DNA of 64,000 nt from VXMF01 sp965206775 (GCA_965206775.1 CBDBKU010000002.1:2294001-2358000); one strand, 5' to 3'; counted from the stretch's first letter, positions 1 through 9,306 are shown. Notes: a model not told the origin generated them from the sequence alone. Translations and numbers: made by a program.

Positions 1-452
1 GCGAATGCTCTCGGAATGGGAAAAATCTCAGCCTCGGGTTCGCCCTGAACTCAATCTAGTCATCAAATGTAAGAAGTCGGAGCTCCCATACGTCTTCTTC
101 TTATCCGACCGCTACACTCGGCTACCCGACTTCCCGACCATCTCCGGGCTGAAGGCAAAGAACGTGGTCATTACTTCCGACGATGATCCCTCCAGTTGGC
201 ACATGCCGCTGTTGAGCGGATTGGGGCTCGATCAGCACTCCTTCCAGTCGGATTCCGTTCTGTGTAACCTTCAGCAAGTCCGTGAGGAACGGCAAGAAAC
301 TCGCTCTCTCGGGAAACGACCCCTACCAGAGCTTGATGCTACCGATATTGAAGGCAGTCGATCATTTCGACCAGACTCACATCCCTCCGCCGACGGCGCA
401 CTATTTCGACGGTCACCTCGTCGTTGGAGTCGGTGTCCTAGCCCATGTTTAA
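1..452 (+). pseudogene. Frameshifted PD-(D/E)XK-like nuclease-type protein, 5' end outside window
   Basis: The reading frame open from base 5 carries LNLVIKCKKSELPYVFF, which resembles the core strand of PD-(D/E)XK proteins (normally ...ECK). It stays protein-like to about base 250. Sense then moves to another frame (VTFSKSVRNGKKLALSG, then a PPTAHYFDGHLVVGVGV segment) that stops with TAA at 450-452. The switch lies between about 245 and 262 and implies a 1-nt indel. The gene is therefore broken or mis-sequenced. The family call is tentative and no neighbour clarifies its role; an IS1634-type transposase follows about 240 bases later. Confidence 0.45.
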
Positions 453-600
453 CATCGCTCGACCTGCTCGTCGTCGGCCAACACCCCAATTGGCCCCTGA
501 ATTCCAGCATTTCGTGCGGAAAGCTCGCAGAATCGCGTGTTTTGTGGTTGGTGCCCCCCCCTAGCCTCTGCTTGGTTCATTGGCTTGCCAATCCGTGTAT

Positions 601-630
601 TTGTAGTGGTCGAAATTGTAGTGGTCGAAT
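601..630. repeat. Two tandem 15-bp repeats upstream of the IS1634-type transposase
   Basis: TTGTAGTGGTCGAAA at 601-615 is followed directly by TTGTAGTGGTCGAAT at 616-630. They lie about 60 bases before the transposase start and may be transposase-binding sites in the IS end. I could not match them to an inverted copy downstream, so the IS limits are unknown. Confidence 0.55.
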
Positions 631-690
631 CATCGTTAACTTCCGGGTTTCGCTGGATTGTTCGCCCCCACTCCTGCTAGCCTGAACCTC

Positions 691-2493
691 GTGTTCATCC
701 GCCGCTCGCTCTACCGTCGCGCTCCCGGTGGGACCTCCTATGCCAACTTTCGCTTGGTCCGCTCCACCCGTGTCGGCGGCCGCGTCAAACAGATCACCCT
801 CGCCAACCTCGGCTCCGGCTTCGACCTGCCCCAGCAAGACTGGCCCACCCTCTGCCAGCTCGTCGAAGCCCTGGCCGCCGGCCAGCCCTTGCCGCCGCGC
901 GCCGCTGCGGCCTCCCTGGTCCGACGCGCCCGCTCCATCGCCCGCCAAATCGTCGACTTCCACGGCCTGGAATCCGCCACCGACTCCCCCGTGTTGCTGG
1001 CGGTCGATACCGATTCGCTCCAGAACCTGCGGCCGCGCTCGGTCGGCGTCGAACACGCCCCCCTGTGGGCCCTCAACCAACTTGGGCTGCCCGCTTTGCT
1101 GCAAGCCCTCGGCCTCTCCAGGCAACTCCAGGCCTGCGCTGTCGGCTCCATCGTCGGGCGCCTCGCCGGCCGCTGCTCCGAACGCTCCACCAATCATTGG
1201 CTGCGTTCCGACAGCGCCCTGGGCGAACTGCTTGGCACACCCTTCGAAGCGATCTGCGCCAGGCAGCTCTATCGCGCCTCCGACGCCCTCGTGCAGAACC
1301 GCCCCAGCATCGAGAAACACCTTTTCCAAGAGGCGCTTTCGCTCTTTGACCTGCGTCCGAGCGTGACCCTGTACGACCTCACCAACACGTATTTCGAGGG
1401 CCAGGCCAAAGCCCAGCCCGACGCCCGGCGCGGCCATTCCAAGGAGCGCCGTTCGGACTGTCCCCTGCTCACTCTCGCGCTCGTGCTCGACGCCAGCGGT
1501 TTCGTGCGCCGCTCGCAGGTGTTCGCCGGCAACGTGGGCGAAGCCAAGACCCTGCAGACGGTGCTCGAGGGCCTCGCGGTGCCGCGGGGCGCGCACGTGG
1601 TTCTGGACCGCGGCATCGCCACCGAGCAGAACCTGACCTGGCTGCGCGAGCAGGGCTACTGCTACTTGGCGGTCAGCCGCGAGGCCAAGCGCCAGTTCGA
1701 CCCAGCCGAGGCAGCGGCTCTGCAAACAGCCTCCGGTGACCCAGTCCTGGTGCACAAGGTGATCAGCGAGGACGGCCAGGAGGCGCGCCTGTACTGCTAT
1801 TCGCAGCAGCGCCAGAAGAAGGAGCAGGCGATTGAGGACCGTCGTGCGCAGAGCTTGGAGCAAGCGCTGGAGCAGCTGCACGCGGGGCTGTCGCGGCCGC
1901 GCGCACGGCGCAAGCTGGAGGCTGTGCACAAGCGCGTGGGCCGGATGGTCGAGCGCAGCAAGGGCGCCTCACAGCACTACAAGATCTCGGTCGAGGCCGA
2001 TACGGCAGGCGAGAAGGCCGTCGCGGTGCGCTGGCAGCGCCAACCGAAGGCAGGCTCGCGGGCGACCCATCCGGGCGTGTACTGCCTGCGCAGCAACGAC
2101 ACCAGCTGGCAGGCCGAAGCGATGTGGCGGGCCTACATCGGCCTCACTGATGTCGAAGCCGTGTTCCGCTGCCTCAAGTCCGAACTGGGCCTGCGGCCGG
2201 TCTACCACAGCAAGCCGGAGCGCTCCGAGGGACACCTGTTCCTCACGGTGCTGGCCTACCAAGCGGTGCAGCTGATCCGGCGCAAGCTCAAACAGCACGG
2301 CGAGCACTCGAGCTGGACCACCCTGCGCACGATCCTAGCCACCCAACGCCGGGTGACCACCACGATCCAGTGCGCCAACGGCCAGACGCTGCACTTGCGC
2401 CGGACCACCCCGCCGGAAGAGCAACTGCAAGCACTGTATCAGTCTCTCGGCATCGCGGAACTGCCCGGCAAGACCAGCAAAATCGTGCTCTGA
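691..2493 (+). CDS. IS1634-family transposase (DDE, IS4-like fold)
   Basis: Cut-and-paste transposase of about 600 aa. The stretch SVTLYDLTNTYFEG (first catalytic Asp) is diagnostic of IS1634-type enzymes. Also visible are a basic N-terminal domain (RLVRSTRVGGRVKQ), HVVLDRGIA for the second Asp and IGLTDVEAVFRCLKSEL for the Glu region. An ATG at 658 is in frame, but the family normally begins at the (V/M)FIRR motif, so the GTG at 691 is preferred. The frame is intact end to end, so the gene may be functional. It sits in a gap between broken genes. I did not identify convincing terminal inverted repeats. Confidence 0.85.
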   Translation: MFIRRSLYRRAPGGTSYANFRLVRSTRVGGRVKQITLANLGSGFDLPQQDWPTLCQLVEALAAGQPLPPRAAAASLVRRARSIARQIVDFHGLESATDSPVLLAVDTDSLQNLRPRSVGVEHAPLWALNQLGLPALLQALGLSRQLQACAVGSIVGRLAGRCSERSTNHWLRSDSALGELLGTPFEAICARQLYRASDALVQNRPSIEKHLFQEALSLFDLRPSVTLYDLTNTYFEGQAKAQPDARRGHSKERRSDCPLLTLALVLDASGFVRRSQVFAGNVGEAKTLQTVLEGLAVPRGAHVVLDRGIATEQNLTWLREQGYCYLAVSREAKRQFDPAEAAALQTASGDPVLVHKVISEDGQEARLYCYSQQRQKKEQAIEDRRAQSLEQALEQLHAGLSRPRARRKLEAVHKRVGRMVERSKGASQHYKISVEADTAGEKAVAVRWQRQPKAGSRATHPGVYCLRSNDTSWQAEAMWRAYIGLTDVEAVFRCLKSELGLRPVYHSKPERSEGHLFLTVLAYQAVQLIRRKLKQHGEHSSWTTLRTILATQRRVTTTIQCANGQTLHLRRTTPPEEQLQALYQSLGIAELPGKTSKIVL

Positions 2494-2816
2494 TTCCGGC
2501 CCGATCCACTTTAGCGCGCACTTTGTAGTGCAACCACGCTTCCATTTCTCCTCTTAAGGTATTTATTGTCAGTAGTTTACTGAAATCGCATGTTAAACAT
2601 GGGCTAGACGCGCCGATGCTTGGGGTTCGCCTGACTGACTCCGGAACAAGAGCGCAGCTCCTTCCGTGGGTCAGAGTTGTACGGCACTCGTTTCAAGCTC
2701 GGGACTAGCGACACACGATACTGGTTCATCGTTGCCTTGGCCGTCGCACAATCACATTGACGCTTCCGATCTTCCGCAATTCCTCCTCAACCCCCATGCC
2801 CACCTGGACAGAGACC
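2494..2816. other. Intergenic stretch without recognised gene
   Basis: About 320 bases between the IS1634-type transposase and the end of the RNA-ligase operon, which run towards each other. It holds short open frames only, none with recognisable motifs. No clear terminator hairpin was seen. Confidence 0.5.
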
Positions 2817-3494
2817 CTATCCTACGTGGCCTGCGATACGGCACGGCATCCACTGCCGAGTCCAGTGCCTGTCTGTCTGCACATGACCGACGCGAACGCT
2901 CTTGCAGACGTTGTCCGAAAACTCTTCTGACGGAAATCCTCGCGCCAAACGTAACACGACACCCTCCCGCAGGCCACCAAGCAGGGATGGCTCGCGGTGG
3001 GCATGCTCAACGAACGCGCGTACCTCCGCGACGGAGCCGAAGCAGCCCTTGTACAGCACAGGAACGATCGGGATTTCCCTGGACTTCGCATATGACTCGA
3101 CGCGGGTGAAATCTGCAAACCGGCCATTGCCGTCCCGTAGCGCAAAGGCATAGAAGGTTTCCTGCTCCTTCACGGGGTCGTACGTGATGCTGTGAACTCC
3201 GTAGATGTCCTCGCCATAGAGAGAAACCTCGGGCTCGGTCACCTTCCAGGCGTGATGCTTCTTAACCATCGCCATCCATTTGGCGCCGGAAGGTGCTGAT
3301 ACGCTACGCCCATAAGTCTTCCCTGCGTGCAGGAGTGTGTTGCTTCCGTCGAGCTTCTCAGTCACAACGACCGCGTCCCCTACGAATCGCTCCGCATTGG
3401 CATGCACATGGTCACCCCGACCGATCGCTGGAGACCAAGGCCAGTACGGCGTGGCTGGATACTTGGCACGCAAAGAAAGACTCTCCATTTTCAT
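2817..3494 (-). CDS. ATP-dependent RNA ligase family protein (Rnl-type nucleotidyltransferase)
   Basis: Protein of 225 aa with a full set of covalent nucleotidyltransferase motifs in order: motif I EKLDGSN with Lys47 as the expected AMP-accepting lysine, YGRS (Arg63), motif III LYGEDIYG (Glu95), motif IIIa FYAFALRDG, motif IV EGVVLR (Glu177) and motif V KSVR (Lys198), then VGHVQTDRHW near the C-terminus as in many phage-like RNA ligases. Such enzymes seal nicked or cleaved RNA. A longer frame opens at 3587, but ATG 3494 overlaps the stop of the PIN gene as ATGA, so that start is chosen; it gives a normal-looking N-terminus. It is the third gene of an ATPase-PIN-ligase operon, suggesting RNA repair or RNA processing linked to the nuclease. 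DNA ligase activity cannot be excluded, but no OB or DNA-binding domain is visible. Confidence 0.85.
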   Translation of the reverse strand: MKMESLSLRAKYPATPYWPWSPAIGRGDHVHANAERFVGDAVVVTEKLDGSNTLLHAGKTYGRSVSAPSGAKWMAMVKKHHAWKVTEPEVSLYGEDIYGVHSITYDPVKEQETFYAFALRDGNGRFADFTRVESYAKSREIPIVPVLYKGCFGSVAEVRAFVEHAHREPSLLGGLREGVVLRLARGFPSEEFSDNVCKSVRVGHVQTDRHWTRQWMPCRIAGHVG

Positions 3495-3982
3495 CGCCGG
3501 GGTCGCGCGGCCTTGGAGGCGTGTTGGGGACAGAGTTGATCCACCTTCACCCCGAGCGTCTCGGTCAGTGCCTTTTGCTCTTCCCAATCGCTGTCTGTAG
3601 CGTTCAGGAGAATGGCATTCGCCACGACTGCAACTGCCAAGAACTTCCGGTCCGACCGGTCCAACGTATTGTCCGGCAACTCATCGAAGCCTCGCCCATC
3701 GTCCGCCGACTTCGTGATGGCAACTCTTCGGACTCGATCGTTCCACCACTGATGGTCGATCAGGTACTTGAAGAACATGTGGCCCGCACCCGGCATTCCG
3801 GAGAACCTTAGGCTTTTCCCGTACTCCTCGAGGATCTCGCCCGCTTCATCGATGGCGACGACCTCGTGCTTTGTTATGGAATTGATTCTCTGTACACATA
3901 GAAGTTGACATTCCAAGTCGAAACGAGTCGCTGCCAGATTGGCGAGAATCGCAACATTAGTGTCGACGACGAATGCTGTCAT
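3491..3982 (-). CDS. PIN-domain nuclease, middle gene of the ATPase-PIN-ligase operon
   Basis: 163 aa. FVVDTNVAI at the N-terminus gives the first PIN acidic residue (Asp7) and the Asn9 typical of PIN domains. LDRSDRKFLAVAVVAN (Asp108/Asp111) and NATDSDW (Asp130/Asp132) supply the C-terminal acidic cluster, with Glu46 or Glu49 in between. PIN domains are metal-dependent ribonucleases. It lacks a CopG/AbrB-type antitoxin partner. Instead its ATG overlaps the stop of the upstream ATPase (ATGA) and its TGA overlaps the ATG of the RNA ligase (ATGA), so the three are almost certainly translated together. I infer that the ATPase controls the nuclease. Confidence 0.82.
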   Translation of the reverse strand: MTAFVVDTNVAILANLAATRFDLECQLLCVQRINSITKHEVVAIDEAGEILEEYGKSLRFSGMPGAGHMFFKYLIDHQWWNDRVRRVAITKSADDGRGFDELPDNTLDRSDRKFLAVAVVANAILLNATDSDWEEQKALTETLGVKVDQLCPQHASKAARPRR

Positions 3983-5340
3983 GCGGAATGCTCAATCCTT
4001 CTCTTCAAGGAAGCTTCACTGATTGCGGCGATCTCGCCCATTTCGTCGCCGAAGAAGTTTTCCGGCCAGTTCTCGATCAATCCCCATTCATTCAACCGCA
4101 GATCAGAAACGCTTGATGCCCCTCGCTGCGAAGTGACGAAATAGAGTTTCACGTCGTCAGAGGATACCCTCCCTTCAGCTACGCGACGCTGCAGACGCCG
4201 CATCAGGTGCTCGCTGTGACTCTCGACAATGACCTGCACATTTCGCTCTGAGGCCACACTCAGCATTACGTCGGCAAGTCCGCTTTGTACGGCCGGATGC
4301 AAATGGATCTCCGGCTGTTCCATCAGCACCGCCGAGCCTTCCGGGACATAGTAGAGCAGAACCAATACAGGAAGAATTTGGGAGACTCCGAATCCGACGT
4401 CCACCAGTGACGTCCACGGCCCCTTTGGGGATGTTCTCACCATCGCGCGATACAAGTTGGTTCCCTTGGCGATTTCGTTGAGACGGAAGTCCTCGATCAA
4501 ACCAAGCTCTTTCAGCCAATGGGCGATCATTTCCTGGAATGTTTTTCGCCACATTCGGTATCCGAGACTCCTCGTCTCGTCGTCACGAGTCGCGGCAAGT
4601 ATTGCGTCTACCGTGCGCTCGCCCCGGAGGCCGACGTCCTTAGGGCTCGACCCGGCCCAGCGATACTCGCGCCTAGGGTACTCGCGTAATGGTCCGAGAT
4701 AGTAGACCGAGTCCATTCGGTTCTCGTACTCCAACTCGAAATCAGCGAGAAAATCCGAGTTCTGGACGTAGTTCCTCACTTGGTTCGGAAACAGGTGCGT
4801 CTTGACCGGGCGTGGCAGGGGCCAGGCTCGGCCCTGAGTGCGTACGAATCGGAATTCCTGGTCACCTGCGTCCAGCTCGAAGTCCTCTTCCGAGTCGGCC
4901 TGTGATTGCAACCTGAACTCTGTCTCGGCGAACCGGTATGCCAAACGGTAAGGCCAGGGACGCGCCCGCCTCAATCCGACTTCGCACTCCGTGCTGAGGC
5001 GGTCACCCCTGAACAACGGTCCCTTCGTAGGTCTCATGGGGTCCACAATCTTCAGCGTCTTGGGGAGCGTCCACTCCAATAGCCACCGGATCCGCGCTTC
5101 GTCGTCATGACCATGAGCGACTTCCGTGAAAGTCCCTAGGTTCACCATGTCCGCCGGACCGCCAAAATCGAGCACAATGCCACGGTCGGTGGCGTTTCTG
5201 GTCTGCTTTAGCAACAGGAGGAACTGCAGTAGGCTGCTCTTACCCGCGCTGTTGCTACCGAAGAAACCAGTTACCTTGCCAAGGTTCAAATCGGCTTCTC
5301 GCCAAGCCTTGAAATTCTCCAGCTTCATGCGGCTCAACAT
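3979..5340 (-). CDS. DUF3696 AAA ATPase (SMC/ABC-like), first gene of the ATPase-PIN-ligase operon
   Basis: 453 aa. The N-terminus reads MKLENFKAWREADLNLGKVT followed by the Walker A GSNSAGKSS (about residues 28-37). Walker B VLMEQPEIHLHP lies near residue 340 and an ESHSEHLM switch/H-loop near 372, as in AAA_15/AAA_21 and OLD-like ATPases. The C-terminal segment LNEWGLIENWP...FFGDEMGE matches the DUF3696 tail. Proteins of this class are common ATP-driven regulators in anti-phage modules beside a nuclease. Starts at 5340 or 5328 (MKLENF) are both possible. A DruA-like transposon remnant begins about 110 bases upstream on the opposite strand. Confidence 0.88.
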   Translation of the reverse strand: MLSRMKLENFKAWREADLNLGKVTGFFGSNSAGKSSLLQFLLLLKQTRNATDRGIVLDFGGPADMVNLGTFTEVAHGHDDEARIRWLLEWTLPKTLKIVDPMRPTKGPLFRGDRLSTECEVGLRRARPWPYRLAYRFAETEFRLQSQADSEEDFELDAGDQEFRFVRTQGRAWPLPRPVKTHLFPNQVRNYVQNSDFLADFELEYENRMDSVYYLGPLREYPRREYRWAGSSPKDVGLRGERTVDAILAATRDDETRSLGYRMWRKTFQEMIAHWLKELGLIEDFRLNEIAKGTNLYRAMVRTSPKGPWTSLVDVGFGVSQILPVLVLLYYVPEGSAVLMEQPEIHLHPAVQSGLADVMLSVASERNVQVIVESHSEHLMRRLQRRVAEGRVSSDDVKLYFVTSQRGASSVSDLRLNEWGLIENWPENFFGDEMGEIAAISEASLKRRIEHSA

Positions 5341-5450
5341 CTTTGTTACCCCTGCAAAGCATTGTAGATCCTAGGGCACGAATCGCACCCGGCCGTCTAG
5401 CGCCCAATCACAGTTGAGACGGGGACTGCTCTCGATGTAGAGCGGGAGCA

Positions 5451-5930
5451 GTGCGGGTAGGGCTCCGCATATTGAAGCCGGAGACGGTGAGGTGGCTGCC
5501 ACGGGAGTTGCGGTGGGGAGCTGTCGCAGGCGGCTCTGGGGCGCGGGCTGTGCGAGCGGGACGGGTGGCGCAATCCGCGCGGGCGGCTGTACGCGGCCTC
5601 GGCGCGCAAGGCCATGCCGCGACTGGCGGTCCAGCTGGGGCTGGAGTTGCCCGCGGCGCAGCCGGACCCGCCGCGCTGGCGTTCCCGGCAGCGCGGGAGC
5701 GAGTCGCCCTTGGCGGAGACCGTGTGCGAGGGCAGCCCGCTGGAACTAATCTACCTGCAGCAGAGAGGGACAGCGCCGCCGCGTCTCTTGGCTGTCCCCG
5801 GCCGCAACGTCCCTAAAGCGACCGGAATGCCGCACCGCAGCCTGCCGGCGAAACCTCCTGCGCGGCTGGCGGGACCGCCTCTCCCTCCCGGCGTTTTCCG
5901 ACGGCCCTTCCGGAATCGAGAAAGGGCGTG
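5451..5930 (+). pseudogene. DruA-like DUF4338 N-terminal remnant (transposon-associated)
   Basis: One frame reads LGRGLCERDGWRNPRGRL, then a segment ending in KAMPRLAVQLGLELPAAQP. This matches the N-terminal signature of DUF4338/DruA-type proteins (sorted as L.R.LCE..GWRNP.G). Upstream sense (LKPETVRWLPREL) is in a different frame, so there is at least one frameshift, and the DUF4338 core does not follow. These proteins usually accompany IS elements, and an intact core occurs fused to a transposase at 30415-32196. It has no start codon or stop that makes sense, so I treat it as debris. Confidence 0.5.
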
Positions 5931-6054
5931 AAGGTTTCTACTTATCGGCAAGAATAGGCTGAGCCAGTCCTTGTATCGTGCACCGTGGGGGCTTACGATA
6001 CACGTGCCGGGAAGTCCCACAAGGGGAAGCCTGGCTGACACAGGAGGATTGGTC

Positions 6055-9000
6055 ATGCGCTTAGGATATCGGCGTGCTTTGCTGCTAGCGACGCTTCTGC
6101 TTATCTTCGGCTCACTGGGTTGGGCTCAGACGACTGCCGAACTCGGCGGCACGGTAACCGACGCCACCGGAGCCGTCATTCCTGACGTGTCGGTCACTGT
6201 TACTCACCTCAGTACCGGCGTGGCGCGGACGACCACGTCCAACGAACAGGGGTATTTTGTCGTCCCCTTCCTCCAACCGGGAGACTACAGCGCCAACATC
6301 AGGAAGGAAGGATTTCGGCCAATCACCCAAACCGGAATTGTCTTGTACGTAGGCGAGCCGGCCCGCATCAATTTCGCCATGGATATCGGCTCGTTGACCG
6401 AAGAAGTGACAGTCACGGCCGCAGCTCCGCTCCTGGAGACGGCGACCCCGGCCCAAGGCCAAGTGATCGACAACCAGAAGATTGTGGACCTGCCGCTCAA
6501 CGGCCGCGACTACATTCAGTTGGCACTGCTTTCTGCGGGTGCTGGTTCCGTGCCGTCCGGACGCTTCAATACGTTCAGCGCTAGTGGCATGCGCGCCAAC
6601 CAGAACAACTTCATGCTGGACGGCGTGGACAACAACAGCATGCAGAGAGCCGGTCAGGCTCGGCGCGCAGAAGTCATCAAGCCTTCGATCGACGCGATTC
6701 AGGAGTTCAAGCTCTCGACGAACTCGTACTCGGCAGAATTTGGCCGAGGCGGAGGGGCCGTCGTCAATGTAAGCCTGAAATCAGGCACGAACGGGGTTCA
6801 CGGGACCGTCTTCGAGTTTCTTCGCAATGAAACGCTGGACGCGAAGAATTTCTTTGATCCGCCCAACCGGCCCAGACCGCCCTTTAAGCGGAATCAGTTC
6901 GGCTTCGCGGTCGGCGGGCCGATTGTAAGGGACAAGACGTTTTTCTTTGGCGACTATGAAGGCTCGCGAATCCGCGAGTCCCGCACCGTCAACAACACCA
7001 TTCCGACTCCTCTGCAACTTCAGGGCGACTTCAGCGAGTTGCTTCCCGGTACGAGTATCTACGATCCCGCCACCTACGACCCAGCGACAAAGCAGCGCCA
7101 GGTTTTTCCAAATAACCAGATGCCCTCGTCCAGATTCGATCCGATCGGGGCTCAAGTGCTTTCTTTCTATCCAACTCCGAACAAGCCAGGGCTTACCCGG
7201 AATTTCCTGTTCAACCCGCCGCGACCGGAAGATTTGGATCGTTGGGACGTTAAGGTTGACCACAACTTGAGCGAAAACGACCGCTTGTTCGTTCGCTACA
7301 GCGTCTCGGATAACCTCGTCGGGTCGACACCAAACCTGCCGGATCCTGCGTGGGGCGGAGGGCAGCTGGCCACACCATTTGATCACTGGGGAAAGAATCT
7401 ACTTGTGAACTACAATCGAGTTTTTTCACCCTCATTCATCATGGAGATGAAAGCCGCGTGGAACAGGATCTTCACACTGCGCTCGTCTCCGATTGACGTG
7501 AATGTCAATCAGCAGATAGGCCTGCAAGGAGTCGAGGTTGGCGATCCGGGCATGGCCCAGTTCACGGTTCAAGGTCATCAGACCGTCGGATTGGGTTCCT
7601 GGATTCCCAACAAGTCAGGAAGTCAGAATCGGCAGCTGATCGCCAATTTCACATGGATTCGTGGAAACCATACCGTCAAGTTCGGGATGAATTTCAACTG
7701 GCTGCAACACTTTCTCAACAATTCGTCGAACGCCCATGGCGTGTTCACTTACGACGGCGGATACACGCGAAACTCCGACACGCTCAGAGAAGGCAGTTCC
7801 GCCGCCGACCTGTTGCTCGGCACGACGACTCAGGCCCGGGTGTCCACTTGGGTTTGGGAGGACATGAGGCGGCCCTACTACGACAGCTACGTGCAGGATG
7901 AATGGCGGATCTCTTCGCGGCTGACGTTGAACCTTGGGCTGCGGTACGAACTGCATCCGCCTTGGGTGGATCGGAAGAATAACGGCGCGAATTTGGATTT
8001 CTCTAACCGCGCCGATCCGCGCATTGTGCTCATGAAAGACGGCTCGCGATTCGACCGGGCACTGGTCAGTACCGACACGAACAACTTTGCACCCCGAGTC
8101 GGGATCGTCTATCGCCTGACGGACAGTACGGTCGTGCGGTCAGGGTATGGATTCTTCTATGGCAACACAAACTGGAAGAACGTCTTGGCGACCGTCCCTC
8201 CTCATTACTATGCCGCTACAGTGCAAACGGACCGCGTGAATCCAACTCTGCTGTTGAAAGAAGGGCTGCCCCATGACTTGATCAGCCCGCAGAACGCGCG
8301 CAACATCGGCTTTGGGCCGATCGACATGGACTTGCCCATGCCTTACACCCAGCAATGGAACTTCTCGATCCAGCACCAATTGCCGGGCCAAACGTTAGTT
8401 GAGATCGGGTACGTCGGCTCGGCGTCGAATCGACTCTCGAGAAACTACGACATCAATGTGCCGCTCCCGGGACCCGGTCCAGTGAACACGAGGCGCCCGA
8501 TCCGCTCGCTGGAGGTGCCTCCGGATGGCACTACGATCGGACCGATTGCCGCCTTGGGCTACTTCGAGCGAACCGCGAACGCGAACTACAATTCCTTGCA
8601 GACGCGTCTGGAGAAGCGCTTGACGCACGGCTTGAGCGCGCTGGCAAGTTACACCTGGTCGAAGAATCTCAGCGACGGGCGCGGAGCTGGAGGCGTCGGC
8701 GCGACATCTGGTCTGCGGCCGCAAAATCCTCACAATCTCAGTGCCGAGCGGGCCCTGAGCGACGAGCACTTCGCCCATCGTTTCGTTGCAAGTCCGATCT
8801 ACCAACTGCCGTTCGGGCGCGGCAAGACCTACCTGAACAATTCCCCCTCAGCGGTAAATGCTCTGCTGGGCGGCTGGACAGTGGCAAGCATCGTCACTTT
8901 TTCGAGCGGTGGACGCGCAAACCTCAGTGTGCGAGGCAACCCTGCCAACACAGGCACGCCCAACCGGCCCAACGTCGTCGGGGACTGGCGACTGGATTCT

Positions 9001-9306
9001 GGTACGCGATCCCTCGATGGCTGGTTTGATACTGCCGCCTTCGAGCGGAACCCGGCCTTCACGTACGGCAATGCTGCCCGAAATCTGATCGAGGCTCCGG
9101 GGCTGGTGAACGTAGACTTGGCCATTTACAAGGCCTTCTCAGTCACAGAGGATCTTACAGTGCAGTTTCGAGCCGAAGCGTTCAACGCATCGAACACTCC
9201 GGCCTTCAGGCGGCCGAACACACAATTCGGCAACCGGAACTTCAGTCTCATTGGAAGCGCTGGCAGGCCCCGGAATCTGCAGTTCGGGTTGAAAGTGATC
9301 TTCTGA
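6055..9306 (+). CDS. Oar-like TonB-dependent receptor with carboxypeptidase-regulatory N-terminal domain
   Basis: 1083 aa outer-membrane protein. MRLGYRRALLLATLLLIFGS is a signal peptide ending after GWAQ. It is followed by a carboxypeptidase D regulatory-like beta-sandwich (ELGGTVTDATGAVIPDVSV, then GYFVVPFLQPGDYS), a plug domain with the Acidobacteriota hallmark PLNGRDYIQL and GVDNNSMQRAG, and a long beta-barrel ending in QFGLKVIF. ATG 6055 is preceded by ACAGGAGG at good spacing, so an upstream ATG at 5971 is rejected. Receptors of this class import or bind large oligosaccharide or peptide ligands with TonB energy. It is monocistronic here; a Fic gene lies downstream on the other strand. 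Confidence 0.9.
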   Translation: MRLGYRRALLLATLLLIFGSLGWAQTTAELGGTVTDATGAVIPDVSVTVTHLSTGVARTTTSNEQGYFVVPFLQPGDYSANIRKEGFRPITQTGIVLYVGEPARINFAMDIGSLTEEVTVTAAAPLLETATPAQGQVIDNQKIVDLPLNGRDYIQLALLSAGAGSVPSGRFNTFSASGMRANQNNFMLDGVDNNSMQRAGQARRAEVIKPSIDAIQEFKLSTNSYSAEFGRGGGAVVNVSLKSGTNGVHGTVFEFLRNETLDAKNFFDPPNRPRPPFKRNQFGFAVGGPIVRDKTFFFGDYEGSRIRESRTVNNTIPTPLQLQGDFSELLPGTSIYDPATYDPATKQRQVFPNNQMPSSRFDPIGAQVLSFYPTPNKPGLTRNFLFNPPRPEDLDRWDVKVDHNLSENDRLFVRYSVSDNLVGSTPNLPDPAWGGGQLATPFDHWGKNLLVNYNRVFSPSFIMEMKAAWNRIFTLRSSPIDVNVNQQIGLQGVEVGDPGMAQFTVQGHQTVGLGSWIPNKSGSQNRQLIANFTWIRGNHTVKFGMNFNWLQHFLNNSSNAHGVFTYDGGYTRNSDTLREGSSAADLLLGTTTQARVSTWVWEDMRRPYYDSYVQDEWRISSRLTLNLGLRYELHPPWVDRKNNGANLDFSNRADPRIVLMKDGSRFDRALVSTDTNNFAPRVGIVYRLTDSTVVRSGYGFFYGNTNWKNVLATVPPHYYAATVQTDRVNPTLLLKEGLPHDLISPQNARNIGFGPIDMDLPMPYTQQWNFSIQHQLPGQTLVEIGYVGSASNRLSRNYDINVPLPGPGPVNTRRPIRSLEVPPDGTTIGPIAALGYFERTANANYNSLQTRLEKRLTHGLSALASYTWSKNLSDGRGAGGVGATSGLRPQNPHNLSAERALSDEHFAHRFVASPIYQLPFGRGKTYLNNSPSAVNALLGGWTVASIVTFSSGGRANLSVRGNPANTGTPNRPNVVGDWRLDSGTRSLDGWFDTAAFERNPAFTYGNAARNLIEAPGLVNVDLAIYKAFSVTEDLTVQFRAEAFNASNTPAFRRPNTQFGNRNFSLIGSAGRPRNLQFGLKVIF

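Noticed and set aside
577..1929. Long minus-strand open frame opposite the IS1634-type transposase
   Set aside because: It is antisense to a clear transposase. Its composition is the usual high-GC mirror of coding DNA and it has no motif.
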